The translations under genes and the position numbers were made by a program. Positions 54,345 through 64,000 of a stretch of DNA of 64,000 bases are shown in pieces. The notes under the pieces are model-generated. The model worked only from the letters and a program-made list of their open reading frames with translations. It made no database searches and was not told the origin of the DNA. Numbering within the stretch: the first letter of the stretch is position 1; each line of letters starts with the position of its first letter. Source of the DNA: Epiperipatus broadwayi (taxonomy: Eukaryota; Onychophora; Udeonychophora; Euonychophora; Peripatidae); the NCBI GenBank assembly GCA_028023455.1, contig JAQFVV010006448.1, forward strand, positions 1,393,431-1,457,430. Reading direction: 5' to 3'.

Positions 54345-54655
54345 GAGATAAAAATTATTTTTATATTAAGTGCTTTTATTGATTACCCACTAAAAAGAAA
54401 CAACATAATCATTTTTTCAACCACAACTGGAATTTTTAGATTTAATTTGAAATATAAGTATAGGGTGTTCCAGAAATTAATTAAATCAATCACTATTTTT
54501 ATAACAAGGGATTGACTTAATTAATTTATGGTGCCCAGCATACTTTTACTGCAAATTAAATCTAAAAACTCCAATTGTGGTTGAAGAAACAATTATCTTG
54601 TTTTTTTTAATGTACAATCAATAAATGCATTTAATATAATAAAAATTATCTATAT
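54345..54655. mobile_element. 310-bp fold-back (MITE-like) element
   Basis: An imperfect palindrome centred near 54500. The best blocks are AACCACAACTGGAATTTTTA (left) against AACCACAATTGGAGTTTTTA (right, reverse-complemented), GATTTAATTTG, and AAATTAATTAAATCAATC against AAATTAATTAAGTCAATC. Outer parts (TTTATTGATT) pair with more mismatches. Such near-full-length hairpins are typical of miniature inverted-repeat elements. The target duplication is not clear, so the superfamily is unknown. Confidence 0.65.
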
Positions 54656-57013
54656 TATTAGTTTTAATTCAGCATATATCAATTACAAAAAGAAAGATCA
54701 TATAATTTATAAATATTTTATATAAATTTATTTACAACAATTTCTTATAATTTTAACTAATAGCATGATAAATAGTATTGAGAATTTGGAGATATTAATC
54801 ATTTATATACTTTGTAAATTTTTTATTATTATATAATAATGATTTTAAACATGGATATATTTTAATTTTATTACCAATTGGATTATTTTGTTTCATATAA
54901 TCAGTCAAAACAATAGTTAATTTAATTTGTGAAATAAAATAATACTGAATAAAGTAAATTAATAATAATAAATATTATTTATTCTAAATTCAGTTATCAT
55001 CTCAAATTCTTTAAATTTTAGTTACCAAATCACAAAATTTAGGATTAAATTTTGTTGCAGAATACTGATTTTAAATGTGATTGTAATATATTGAGCTTGC
55101 AATCTATATATTATCTTTGTTTACATTTCCATAAAATCTTATTTTTCAACTTAATGGGTATTTGTTTATGTATTTATAAATATACATGCTTATAATAATT
55201 TATCATCATTGATATTATTCATTAAAATAATAAAAAATTAAACAATGTTGGTATCAGTGTTATATAAAAAAGTATCTTATTAATATTTTAATTATACATT
55301 GAAAAATATTTTTTTCTTATTTCAATCTCCATTTTTTTGCAAGCAATATATATACTGTAACAAAAGATTTGTGACTATTTCTAGCAATTGAAGCTGTAAA
55401 CAGGAATATTAAATTTGCAAAAAAAAAAAAAACTATTTCAGTTCAAAGGAATGTAACAAGATAAATTTTAAAATGCTGATTACATATCACGTTTTAAGTT
55501 TCATTCTAGTAACAGAATGAAGATAGTTTTTTCAGCTATTTCTATCATTTTATTTATCTCAAATCGAAGTTAATTTCTGCAAGACAATGACAGTTAGTTG
55601 CCAAATTATTATCTGAGGGATTTTAAAGGATTAAAACGAAATCATCTAATTTTGTTGAAAATGTACTATATAATGTAATTTATTCAAAAACTGTAAATCA
55701 CTAAACGATAAAAAAAAATATTTGTTTTTATTTTATTAAGGATATTATCTAATAAAGAGAGGAAATAAAATTACATATATGTATATTATCCCATTTTTTC
55801 TGTCTCCTTTTATATATATTTTAATAAACACACTGCTAAATAAATATATACATCCCACAATCAGATGTTAATCAATACACCCACCCTTTGAAAATGCACA
55901 GTGGCACACCAACATAGTTTGACATTGACACTTAGCAGCTCATCATATCTTGGTCATCTCACTGCAATCTTAACTTCCGTCTCATCAAAACCTACTCATA
56001 TCCCAGAACTTTACCCAACACAAGTACCTATCAATCACAAACCTATGGATCAGCCATCAAACTAACATGAGCTCCAGTATTAATGCATCATCATTTAAAA
56101 GAAACAACAGACGCCCAATTCACAATTCTATTTTTATACATGTGAGTTATTATATTATTTGTATTTTACTTTTAATTACTGCAAATTCTTTATAATCCAC
56201 TATAACAAAAATTGTAAATTTTCAATGTATACTAATCATATGAATCAACATGTTTCCAAGATCTCATGTTTCATTTACACATAACATATTTAACTTGTTT
56301 CAGACTTAAATAAAGATTATATTTTGAACCCTAAATGTATACATGTCCGTTTCATTGTCAAAGAAATTGAGAATAAAAGGATACAACACTGTTTTACTCT
56401 AAGGTTAAAATTTAAATAAGGATTAATTTTTGTCATATATGAGGATAAGTGTGAATTTAAAATTCAAGTCAAGTTTAATAACATAAACAATAGTGTGAAT
56501 CTATAATTATACAAACAGTGATAAAAGACAACATCTCAATTGATAAATGATTGCAAATAACATGTAAATATCAACTTCTTATTAAAAAAATGAGAATAAA
56601 ATTATACACCACATTACTCAAAAATTAATAAAGCTTCATTTTTCTAACAAATGAGGAAATAAAATTGAGTTTAAAATTTAAGCTAGATGCAAAGATAGAT
56701 CTGACAATGAAATAGATAGTGGCATCTATATTCTCACAGCCCAAGGAAGTTGGTTTATTGTCTTTTACTTATGTATACTTTAGAACTGTGTCTATGAAAA
56801 TATTTGCAATTATTTATCTTATATATTGTTTGCAATGATTTGCTATTGTGCATTTAAACATAAGTTCAAAAAATTCATTCTATTATTACATCAGGATTGA
56901 GTGTGGACTTCACATTTATTTCTGCTCTTGACTCAGAAATCAAACTTATATAAAATACCAGAATTAATATGAAGTATTTGTGTACAGCTTTATCACTTTT
57001 TTTCTAATAATGA
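54656..57013. other. AT-rich intergenic DNA with one GC-richer patch
   Basis: No gene recognised. The patch at 55850-56120 is clearly less AT-rich (CCCACCCTTTG, GCACAGTGGCACACC) and probably an old repeat, but I cannot name it. Confidence 0.35.
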
Positions 57014-57014
57014 A

Positions 57015-57110
<96 letters not shown>
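57014..57110. repeat. (CA)n followed by (TA)n microsatellite
   Basis: CA at 57014-57036 running directly into TA to 57110. Confidence 0.97.
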
Positions 57111-57113
<3 letters not shown>

Positions 57114-57574
57114 CAATGCATTAAAGTTAGTCCACTTCCATTCATTTGTATACATCTTACTATTATATTTTTAAAAATATTTACAATTACTTGAATTATA
57201 TTTATTAATAGCAATAGTTTATAAAGTAAGATGCTGTATTTTATCATTGTTTATTTAAATATAAGTTCAATGTAATTTTTTTGCCATTACAATATTTGGC
57301 TTGCATTTGAAATTCATTTTTATTTTTACACTTTTTAGAGAAATCAAACCCCTATTTAAATCTTAGACTTGGAGAGTAAAATTGTGGTCCATCATTTTAT
57401 TTTCAACTTTTCTGACAATCAAAAGTGAAAGAATAATTTATATTTTTACAGCCCTATGGAAATTGATGTGCTTTCTTTAAATTGTGTATGTATGTATATA
57501 TTTCTGGTTCAGAAAGTATTCAATTTAAAACAGTAAAATTATTTTGATAACCTATTTAATCTTCTATTAGTTTT

Positions 57575-57768
57575 AAATAAGTGCTGTGAGTTGGAATTTT
57601 AGATCAAGTTTCTGAAATCCTAACTCTTCACTGAGGTGAGCCATTAAGCTCTAAACCAATTGGTCTGGAGATGAGGATTTTTAAGATAGATATTTTAAAA
57701 TCTTTCTCTATTGGCACTTATAATTAAAGCTTGTTTGGAGCTAGTGGTAAACTCTGTCTAGTGAACAT
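57575..57768. repeat. 194-bp repeat, copy 1
   Basis: Shares with 57991-58184 long exact blocks such as GAAATCCTAACTCTTCACTG and TTGGCACTTATAATTAAAGC. Equal length, about 90% identical by eye, same orientation, 416 bp apart. Contains no open frame. Confidence 0.88.
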
Positions 57769-57990
57769 TATAGCATAAGCATAAAAGCAAGTTGCACAAA
57801 TTGTGACTTGTTTTATTAATTATTATAAGTGTACCTTAAAAGCTTTTGCAATGTAATATTGCTTTAGCTATTAATATATGGTGAAAATGAAGGGAGTTCA
57901 GACCCATATAGCTATCTGGTTTGTAAGGCTGAATTTGAAGACATTTACATGTCTGGAAAATTCAAGTTTTCAAACTGATAGTAACGTATT

Positions 57991-58184
57991 AAATAAGTGC
58001 TCTAAGTTGGAGTTTTAGAGCTAGTTTCTGAAATCCTAACTCTTCACTGAGGTGAGCCATTAAGCTTGAAACCAATTGGTTTGGAGATGAAGATTTTTGT
58101 GATAGAGATTTTAAATTCTTTCTCTATTGGCACTTATAATTAAAGCTTGTTTGGAGCTAGTGGTAAGATCCATCTAGTGAACAT
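57991..58184. repeat. 194-bp repeat, copy 2
   Basis: Second copy, followed by a short TA tract. It may be a segmental duplication of a larger 416-bp unit whose other half has diverged, or two SINE-like insertions. Confidence 0.88.
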
Positions 58185-58339
58185 ATATATATATATATGT
58201 GTCAATAAATGCACAGAATAGATTGGACCATCAAGGTGGCAATGATTTTAAGCATTTGTTTGTTAATGTTGCTGAAAATCAAGAATGAAAATTATATATT
58301 AGCCAGATTTAAATGCCACATGAATTATTTTAATATTAC

Positions 58340-58830
58340 AATTGAATAATTAGAGAATAAAGAAAAGAAGATCTTAAAATGGGAAGACTGCAGATCTTGA
58401 AGAATTACTTAGAGAAGTTTTAAAATATGGTGGTGATGCAATTGCTTTAAAATATTGAATTTTTTAAGAATATCTAGACTAATGAAGTTATGCCACCCAA
58501 CCTTAAGAATTCCATTATTGTTCCAATTTTTAAAAACTAATTGAATATATATCATTGCAGTAATTATTGTGAAATATCATTATTACCTACTACAATAAAG
58601 GTACATTCAAGCATTTTGCTGGATTCTTTCAGTTATAAATGATTGATTACCAAAGACTCAATATGGTTTTAGAAAATCAAGAAATATTATAGATGCAGTT
58701 TAGTTCCCAAGAAAATATGAAAAAAAAATATTGGGAACAAATGAGAGATTTATATATTGTTTTTTATTGATTTGATCAAAACCTTTGATTCAGTTAATAA
58801 GACAGAAATATAATATTATTTATAATGAGC
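58340..58830 (+). pseudogene. Decayed LINE reverse transcriptase (RTE/CR1/Jockey-like) fragment
   Basis: Reading across shifts, the plus strand gives, in the usual order, CHPTLRIPLLFQFLK (the block before motif 1), EISLLPTTIKVHSS, LPKTQYGFRKSRNIIDAV (the Q-x-GFR block) and FIDLIKTFDSVNK (motif A, with the catalytic Asp of F-x-D-L-x-K-A-F-D). This is RT of a non-LTR retrotransposon. At least four shifts or stops occur. The YADD block is not found downstream; an unrelated stretch with fold-backs follows. A C-terminal scrap at 61.1 kb may belong to the same insertion. Confidence 0.6.
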
Positions 58831-59160
58831 TAGTTGTGTACAAAAATATATTATAACAAATAATAAAAGTCATATACAACGATGAATATAAATTTATATA
58901 AATCATATATAAAAAAAGACCTTTTTGGCATATTGTTCAGTTTCCTTTTCAAATGTTAATAATCTTTTATAACATTAACCAATTATTATATATAATCCCA
59001 TTTAGTGTTCTATAATGGAAGTAAAATAACAATAATAACAAAAATAATTATATTAGTATAGTAGTATAAAACATTCATATAGATCCAATATAACTTTCAA
59101 AAAACTGACTATATGATATAACAATATACAAAACAAATAATGCTCATATTATACAACTTT

Positions 59161-59290
59161 ATATATATATTGTCTTATATAATTTTCCATTCATTTTCAA
59201 TTGACCAATTGTTAACTTTATTGGAAATTTATTGCTAAATTTATTGGAAATGATTGAAAATTATATAAGACAATATATATATATATATAT
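59161..59290. repeat. Imperfect inverted repeat (hairpin)
   Basis: TATTGTCTTATATAATTTTC on the left pairs exactly with GAAAATTATATAAGACAATA on the right, extended by TA tracts outside and a weaker CATTCATTTTCAAT match inside. The loop is about 45 bp and contains two copies of TTTATTGGAAAT. Confidence 0.85.
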
Positions 59291-59299
59291 ATAATTTAT

Positions 59300-60020
59300 T
59301 TCATTTATTATTGTGTTATGTGGCCAACTTTTTAAAGATATATTGGATCTATATAAAAATTTTATTATATTACCAGCCTGCAACTAAGTTATGTAAAGCT
59401 TGACTTTTTTTTTAATTGGCTGCTTGAACAATTTTTTTTTTCATATTTAATGTAAATTAAATAAAAGTTTTAATATTATATATTAAACATGAGAAATGTA
59501 GCTGCCCTAAAAAACTGATGTTTCGAGATCAATTATATATGCTAATGAAACCTAATTGAAAATACAGCACTATAGCATCTATTTTTTTCATATATCACAT
59601 TTCAAACATGAATTTATGTACTGTAATCACATTTACTATATGTCTGTAGTTAAAAAACGTGTTTTTTCTGAGCAATTTTTTAACGGTGGAGACCATTGTT
59701 ATTTGTAATAATTACTTGTTGTAACAATTTTCGTTTAAAATTTTATGTAAATAAACAAAACATTTAAATATTATATAAATAAATTTCCAAATTGTAATAA
59801 TGTTAAAGTAAAATTTACATTTTTAAATAGATCTGTTGTATTTGATATTTACTTGAGTGCTTTCTGAATTTAAAAAAAAAAAATAGTTTTTTTTTCAATA
59901 TCACCTGACTAATTATATTAGTTTTTTAGCCTTATTAATAGTTACCATTTATTAATGTTGGAATATAAAAACAACTGTCTTTTGTGATATTTTTTTTAAT
60001 AAATATAGTATTTTTTTTAT
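59300..60020. other. AT-rich spacer
   Basis: No gene recognised. Confidence 0.35.
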
Positions 60021-60028
60021 GTGTCAAA

Positions 60029-60109
60029 GCATTCGTCGGGAAGTGAATCCACGAACCCAGGATAACTGCTTGTAAGGCGGCTGTGCTGACCATTTGGCCA
60101 ATCCAATGC
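60029..60109 (-). tRNA. tRNA-Val(TAC)-like pseudogene or SINE head
   Basis: On the minus strand an 81-base segment has an A-box-like TGGCCAAATGG, a B-box-like GGGTTCGTGGATTC about 31 bases later, and terminal GCATT pairing with AATGC, extended outward as CAAGCATT/AATGCTTTG. The anticodon loop CTTACAA, with stem GCCGC/GCAGT (four of five pairs), would give anticodon TAC (valine). The T arm and part of the acceptor stem do not pair properly, so it is unlikely to be a working tRNA. It is more likely a pseudogene or the head of a tRNA-derived SINE. Confidence 0.5.
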
Positions 60110-60589
60110 TTGACTAAATATAATATTTATAAAAAAAAAAATTAATTAGTTGCTTTAACATTTTTTAGGACTTAATGTGAATATGTTTTTTTTTTACGAA
60201 ATATTGTTAATTTATAAAAGTTCCTACATTTAAAATTAACATTGCTAAGGTTGTCATTCACTTGAACTATTTCAGGAGAATGACAGACCATGAAATAACA
60301 GAGTGCCTTAACATCGAATTATGAATCAGAATTTGTGGCTGTTTCTGCAGCTGGATGGGAACTTTTTAGGATAAAATTTTTACTATATCTCTGTAGTTAA
60401 GAACACTCATACTGATTTTTTCACCAGCATTTTTTTAATTTAATGGCAGTATTACTTCCTTCATATAAACATAGGGATTGTGATATTATTGAACAAACAT
60501 TTATTCACCAATCAGATAACAGAAAATACAGATTTTATATATAATATACTAATTTAGTGCAGAAAAAGGCTTTTTATATAAGATTAATA

Positions 60590-60598
60590 TATATATAT

Positions 60599-60631
<33 letters not shown>

Positions 60632-60690
60632 TAGCTGTTTTATATAAGATTTATATATATATATATATTAGCTGTTTTATATGATTTTTA
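60590..60690. repeat. TA tracts with a tandem duplication
   Basis: Two copies of ATTAGCTGTTTTATAT (about 60630 and 60668) each preceded by TA tracts. Confidence 0.8.
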
Positions 60691-61079
60691 TTATTTGTTA
60701 TAATTTAAATTTAAAAAACCAGCATAATGGATTTCATTGATTTCATTTTTGATAAAAGTTTATTCATCTTATATACCTTCTATATGATAGATTGAGGGAC
60801 TATAGTTAAAAAATTTCAAGCATTAGAAATAAAAACTGATGTTAAATAGGAATATGCAGTTGCTACAACATTGTTTTCAATTAATATGACTGAGACTTTT
60901 GGTATTGTTTATAGGCAAATTAATCAAACAAGTATTAGAATACAATAGAGATGTTCTGGTTGAATTTTTAATTTAAATTGAATAAAAGTGAAACCAACAA
61001 CTTCTTTGATTATGAATTTCTACTATACTGCTAATTTTGTGATTTTTTTTTCAGTTCAAAATGATTTACAAATATTCTT

Positions 61080-61760
61080 AATGTTTTGAATGCAAGATGA
61101 TAAATCAGTTTAAATATCTCAGTACTTTTACAAGTAAAAATAGGACTTGGATATTGAGGTACAACATATATTCCATTATGTTGCTATTGCTTTTAACAAG
61201 TTTAAACTACATTATGTTTCTTCACAAGGAAATAATTACAGAAACTACATTGGTTGTTAATAGACATTGTTATTTTACTTAATTCATTGTGTGGAAATAA
61301 AACTTGGCATTCTATCAGCCTAATATAATGCCATTAGAAAATTTCATTTAAGGATACCCTATACAATTGTAAAAATATAATGGCAAGATCATAAAATGAA
61401 TATTTTTTTCTGGTTTTCGCATGTGATATGATTGAGACCACTATGTACATTGGTTTGCCATTACAAAATGAATGAACAATGAAAGATATCCTAAAAAGAG
61501 TGTTTTATGGTGAACTTGGTGTTATTTTCATAGGAGATATAGAGTAATTTATGATATATGAATCAAAGATATATTAAAAAAGTGCAATGTCAATTATCAC
61601 AATTAGAAAGATTTCACAGAAAATAGAATACATTGAATAGCTACAATTAAACACATTGCTGAACCATCACTGAGATAAAACTTTTTCTGTTGATGAAATT
61701 AAAGGACAGCAATTTACAATATTAAGGGAAATGTGTAGGCATGTTCTAGATGTAAATGTA
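61080..61760 (+). pseudogene. LINE ORF2 C-terminal relic
   Basis: At 61097 one frame reads INQFKYLSTFTSKNRTWI, close to the V-D-x-F-K-Y-L-G-S block that follows the RT domain in many LINEs, and the next frame gives AIAFNKFKLHYV, matching the A-x-x-A-F-N-K-L-K block. At about 61390-61640 come FFWFSHVI and CNVNYHNWKDFTENR-like pieces in broken frames. The order and direction agree with the RT fragment at 58.4-58.8 kb, so both could be one LINE interrupted by the hairpin and tRNA-like segment, but this is inference. Confidence 0.45.
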
Positions 61761-61775
61761 TTTGTGGGTCACAAA

Positions 61776-61778
<3 letters not shown>

Positions 61779-61829
<51 letters not shown>
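61779..61829. repeat. (TA)n microsatellite
   Basis: 51-bp alternating TA tract directly after the LINE relic. Confidence 0.95.
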
Positions 61830-61831
<2 letters not shown>

Positions 61832-63417
61832 CATCACAAAATTCAGTTTTAATTAGTTTTTTTTTTTTTTCTGACTGTTTTTTTTTTTACTTTTTAGAGT
61901 TGAAATGACTATACATGTTTATGAACAGGTGTTTATAATTTTTATTACTCATTCTTAACAACAACATAATATTAATGGAAATCCAGTTTTGGGAATATAA
62001 AGATTAATTATGCAAAACTTAATATATATGCAATTTAAATGGAAGAAATATTATATCTGAAATATATGTATAAACAACACTTCTATGTTTAAAAATGAAA
62101 AAAAAAAGGATTACCTATGTTTTATTTTTTTTTCAAAGCTTTTAAACATTGATTTATTGTCATTGTTAGAAATAGATGATCCTATGATTATTAACATTTG
62201 TGTTAGTCAAATGTCTCTTGTGTGAGTGTTCAATTTTATACAAATAATGTACAATATGCATAATACCAAAAAAAAAAATCAGTTTTATAATGTCATAAAA
62301 TGAAAACAGGTTGTACTTCAATTTAAAATCTTTTATATTTTAGGTTAATGTGCTCAGTTTTAAAACAAACATAACAAAGTTTTCAATAAAATAGAATACA
62401 AATCAGTTTTAAAGGCAGCTAGTCTTCAATTGCTTTTCTTATTAAAATATTGAATAGTTAAAAAAAAACTTAAACAAGGTGTAATAATACAAATTAGATG
62501 TTATTGTTAATACAATTATAGATTCACATTAAAACTTCCATCTATCTATTCACATGTCGAAGCACATTAATAAAAACGTCTAAAAAAGGGGGAAATGATG
62601 CCAAAGATCCATCCATTCCATAAACAGCATTCTTTAAGTTGGCTTAGGTCATGACTTTTACATGTTTTTAACATTCTAGTTTAATATATATCAATACCAA
62701 ATAATAAACACTAAATTTATTGATGTCAAACTTCCAGAACTCATAAATACATTAATGGATATCACAAATTATTTATTAGGTTAATTATTATTATAAAATT
62801 TTTATTCTAAATATAAACTTTAAACCTAATTACATTATATTCAATTGTAATAGTAAAAATTTGTATAGCCATTTATGGTCCTCTGTAGGATAATTATTCT
62901 GATAATAAACAACATTTTGTTTTATTATAAAGCATTCCTCTAAATATTTTACTCATGCATTATATTATCATCTCAGTTATGACCTAAATTAACTATTTTA
63001 GTTTATTTCCTATGTTTGAAGTAAATAATCATGTCAATTTTGTTAAAGTGCTAACTTGATCAATTAGTTTCTGATAATAATATTCTCATGTTTTCTCAAT
63101 ATCACAGTTTAAATACTTTATTACATTTTGAATTATTAGTTTTTTTTTTTACTTCCAAAATTTTGCATCCATAGAAAATCACAGAAATTACTAGTGTTTA
63201 AACACTATTAATCTTCATTATTAAATATCTGTTTTTAAATTCTATTTAGTATTAGTTGTTGATGAATAAACTAAAAATATAAAAATAATTATTTTTTAAT
63301 TCTCAATTCAAGCTATAAATAATTCACCAAATAAATAAATAGTTTATTTTTCCTGTCAAAATTAGCCCATTAATTTCAATATATAATAATCATAGTTCAT
63401 ATACTTGTTTTCTTTAC

Positions 63418-63420
<3 letters not shown>
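61830..63420. other. AT-rich intergenic DNA
   Basis: No gene recognised; T homopolymers at 61858-61870 and 61880-61888. Confidence 0.4.

Positions 63421-63503
<83 letters not shown>
63421..63503. repeat. (TA)n microsatellite
   Basis: 83-bp alternating TA tract. The Tyr-Ile frame through it is not a gene. Confidence 0.96.
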
Positions 63504-63505
<2 letters not shown>

Positions 63506-63857
63506 CTTATTATTCAACTTAAATTTTTACTCATCCTTTTATCATTTTCAATATCTGTTTTCAATTACTTGCTCAAGTACATATAGATTTATAACTTATA
63601 AAAGCATTTATAAAATTATATATATATATAATCTTTTCCCAATTAATTTAATCAATAGTAATAACAACGTAAAAAAATCAATCCAATTTATAAATCTATA
63701 CTTTCAAAAATCATAATATTCTTCTACATTCAATTTACTTATATATTGTTATTTTTACTTTTTTTTAATAACTTTTTAAGCTAGATTATTTTTTCAGTAT
63801 ACATTCTAATCTTATAAATAACCTATAAAATGTTACATTGTATATATAAATAAGTAT

Positions 63858-63979
63858 AGGGGATTTGAGCTCAGATTTTCAAGCACCCTTCAACTATCCA
63901 CACTATCTCATACAACTGATACCCATGACCATACACATGTAAAAAAGGTAAATAATCACCAATATTCGTAATTAGTGTT
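63858..63979 (-). repeat. SINE-like dispersed repeat, copy 2
   Basis: Second copy of the repeat at 29200-29325. On the minus strand it has GAGCTCAAATCCCC, matching the RNA polymerase III B box at about 9 of 11 positions, and a weaker A-box-like TAGTGTGGATAG some 20 bases before it. It may continue past the window end. Confidence 0.5.
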
Positions 63980-64000
63980 AAACCCACACTCGTCAGTTGG

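Overview
This window looks like animal (metazoan) intergenic or deep-intronic DNA. It is roughly three quarters A+T by eye and saturated with (TA)n, (TATC)n and (TAA)n microsatellites. I can support no intact host protein-coding gene. The recognisable coding signal is almost all transposon-derived: a Ty3/gypsy-like capsid, Penelope-like RT plus GIY-YIG nuclease, hAT transposases of the GTF2IRD2/ZBED5/FAM200 type, and LINE reverse transcriptase scraps. The combination of abundant Penelope-like elements, this hAT group and very long TATC/TA arrays would suit a lophotrochozoan such as a cephalopod, but the sequence alone does not settle the species.

Layout. 1-1400: hAT transposase relic (-). 2253-2484 and 8811-9481: TATC arrays. 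About 5045-5400: degenerate GIY-YIG relic (-). 10.0-10.6 kb: TAA array and a TA-cored palindrome. 10.6-18.5 kb: featureless AT-rich DNA. 18507-26880: the main structure, a rearranged LTR retrotransposon with three 2.1-kb LTRs in +/-/+ order, a tRNA-Lys-type primer binding site after the first LTR, and two inverted copies of a gag 3' half. 27-36.4 kb: AT-rich DNA with LINE and SINE-like scraps. 36455-39739: two 5'-truncated Penelope-like copies fused head to head. 41.1-42.2 kb: second hAT relic. 43.6-49.6 kb: a CpG-retaining stretch containing a 2.46-kb TTAA-flanked fold-back element with 730-bp inverted repeats (46693-49148, piggyBac-like ends). 54.35-54.65 kb: a small fold-back element. 57.5-61.8 kb: a duplicated 194-bp repeat, LINE RT fragments and a tRNA-Val-like pseudogene. 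63858-end: second copy of a SINE-like repeat also seen at 29.2 kb.

How the parts relate. Nothing forms an operon or pathway. The recurring theme is inverted duplication. The LTR element, the Penelope-like element, the TTAA element and the 54.5-kb element are all large fold-backs. In the two retroelements the arms are head to head, 5'-truncated, and separated by a short one-sided loop that continues only one arm. That shared geometry, and the retained start of a primer binding site beyond the third LTR, are the most unusual observations here. All statements on family membership come from motif recognition by eye, without database searches.
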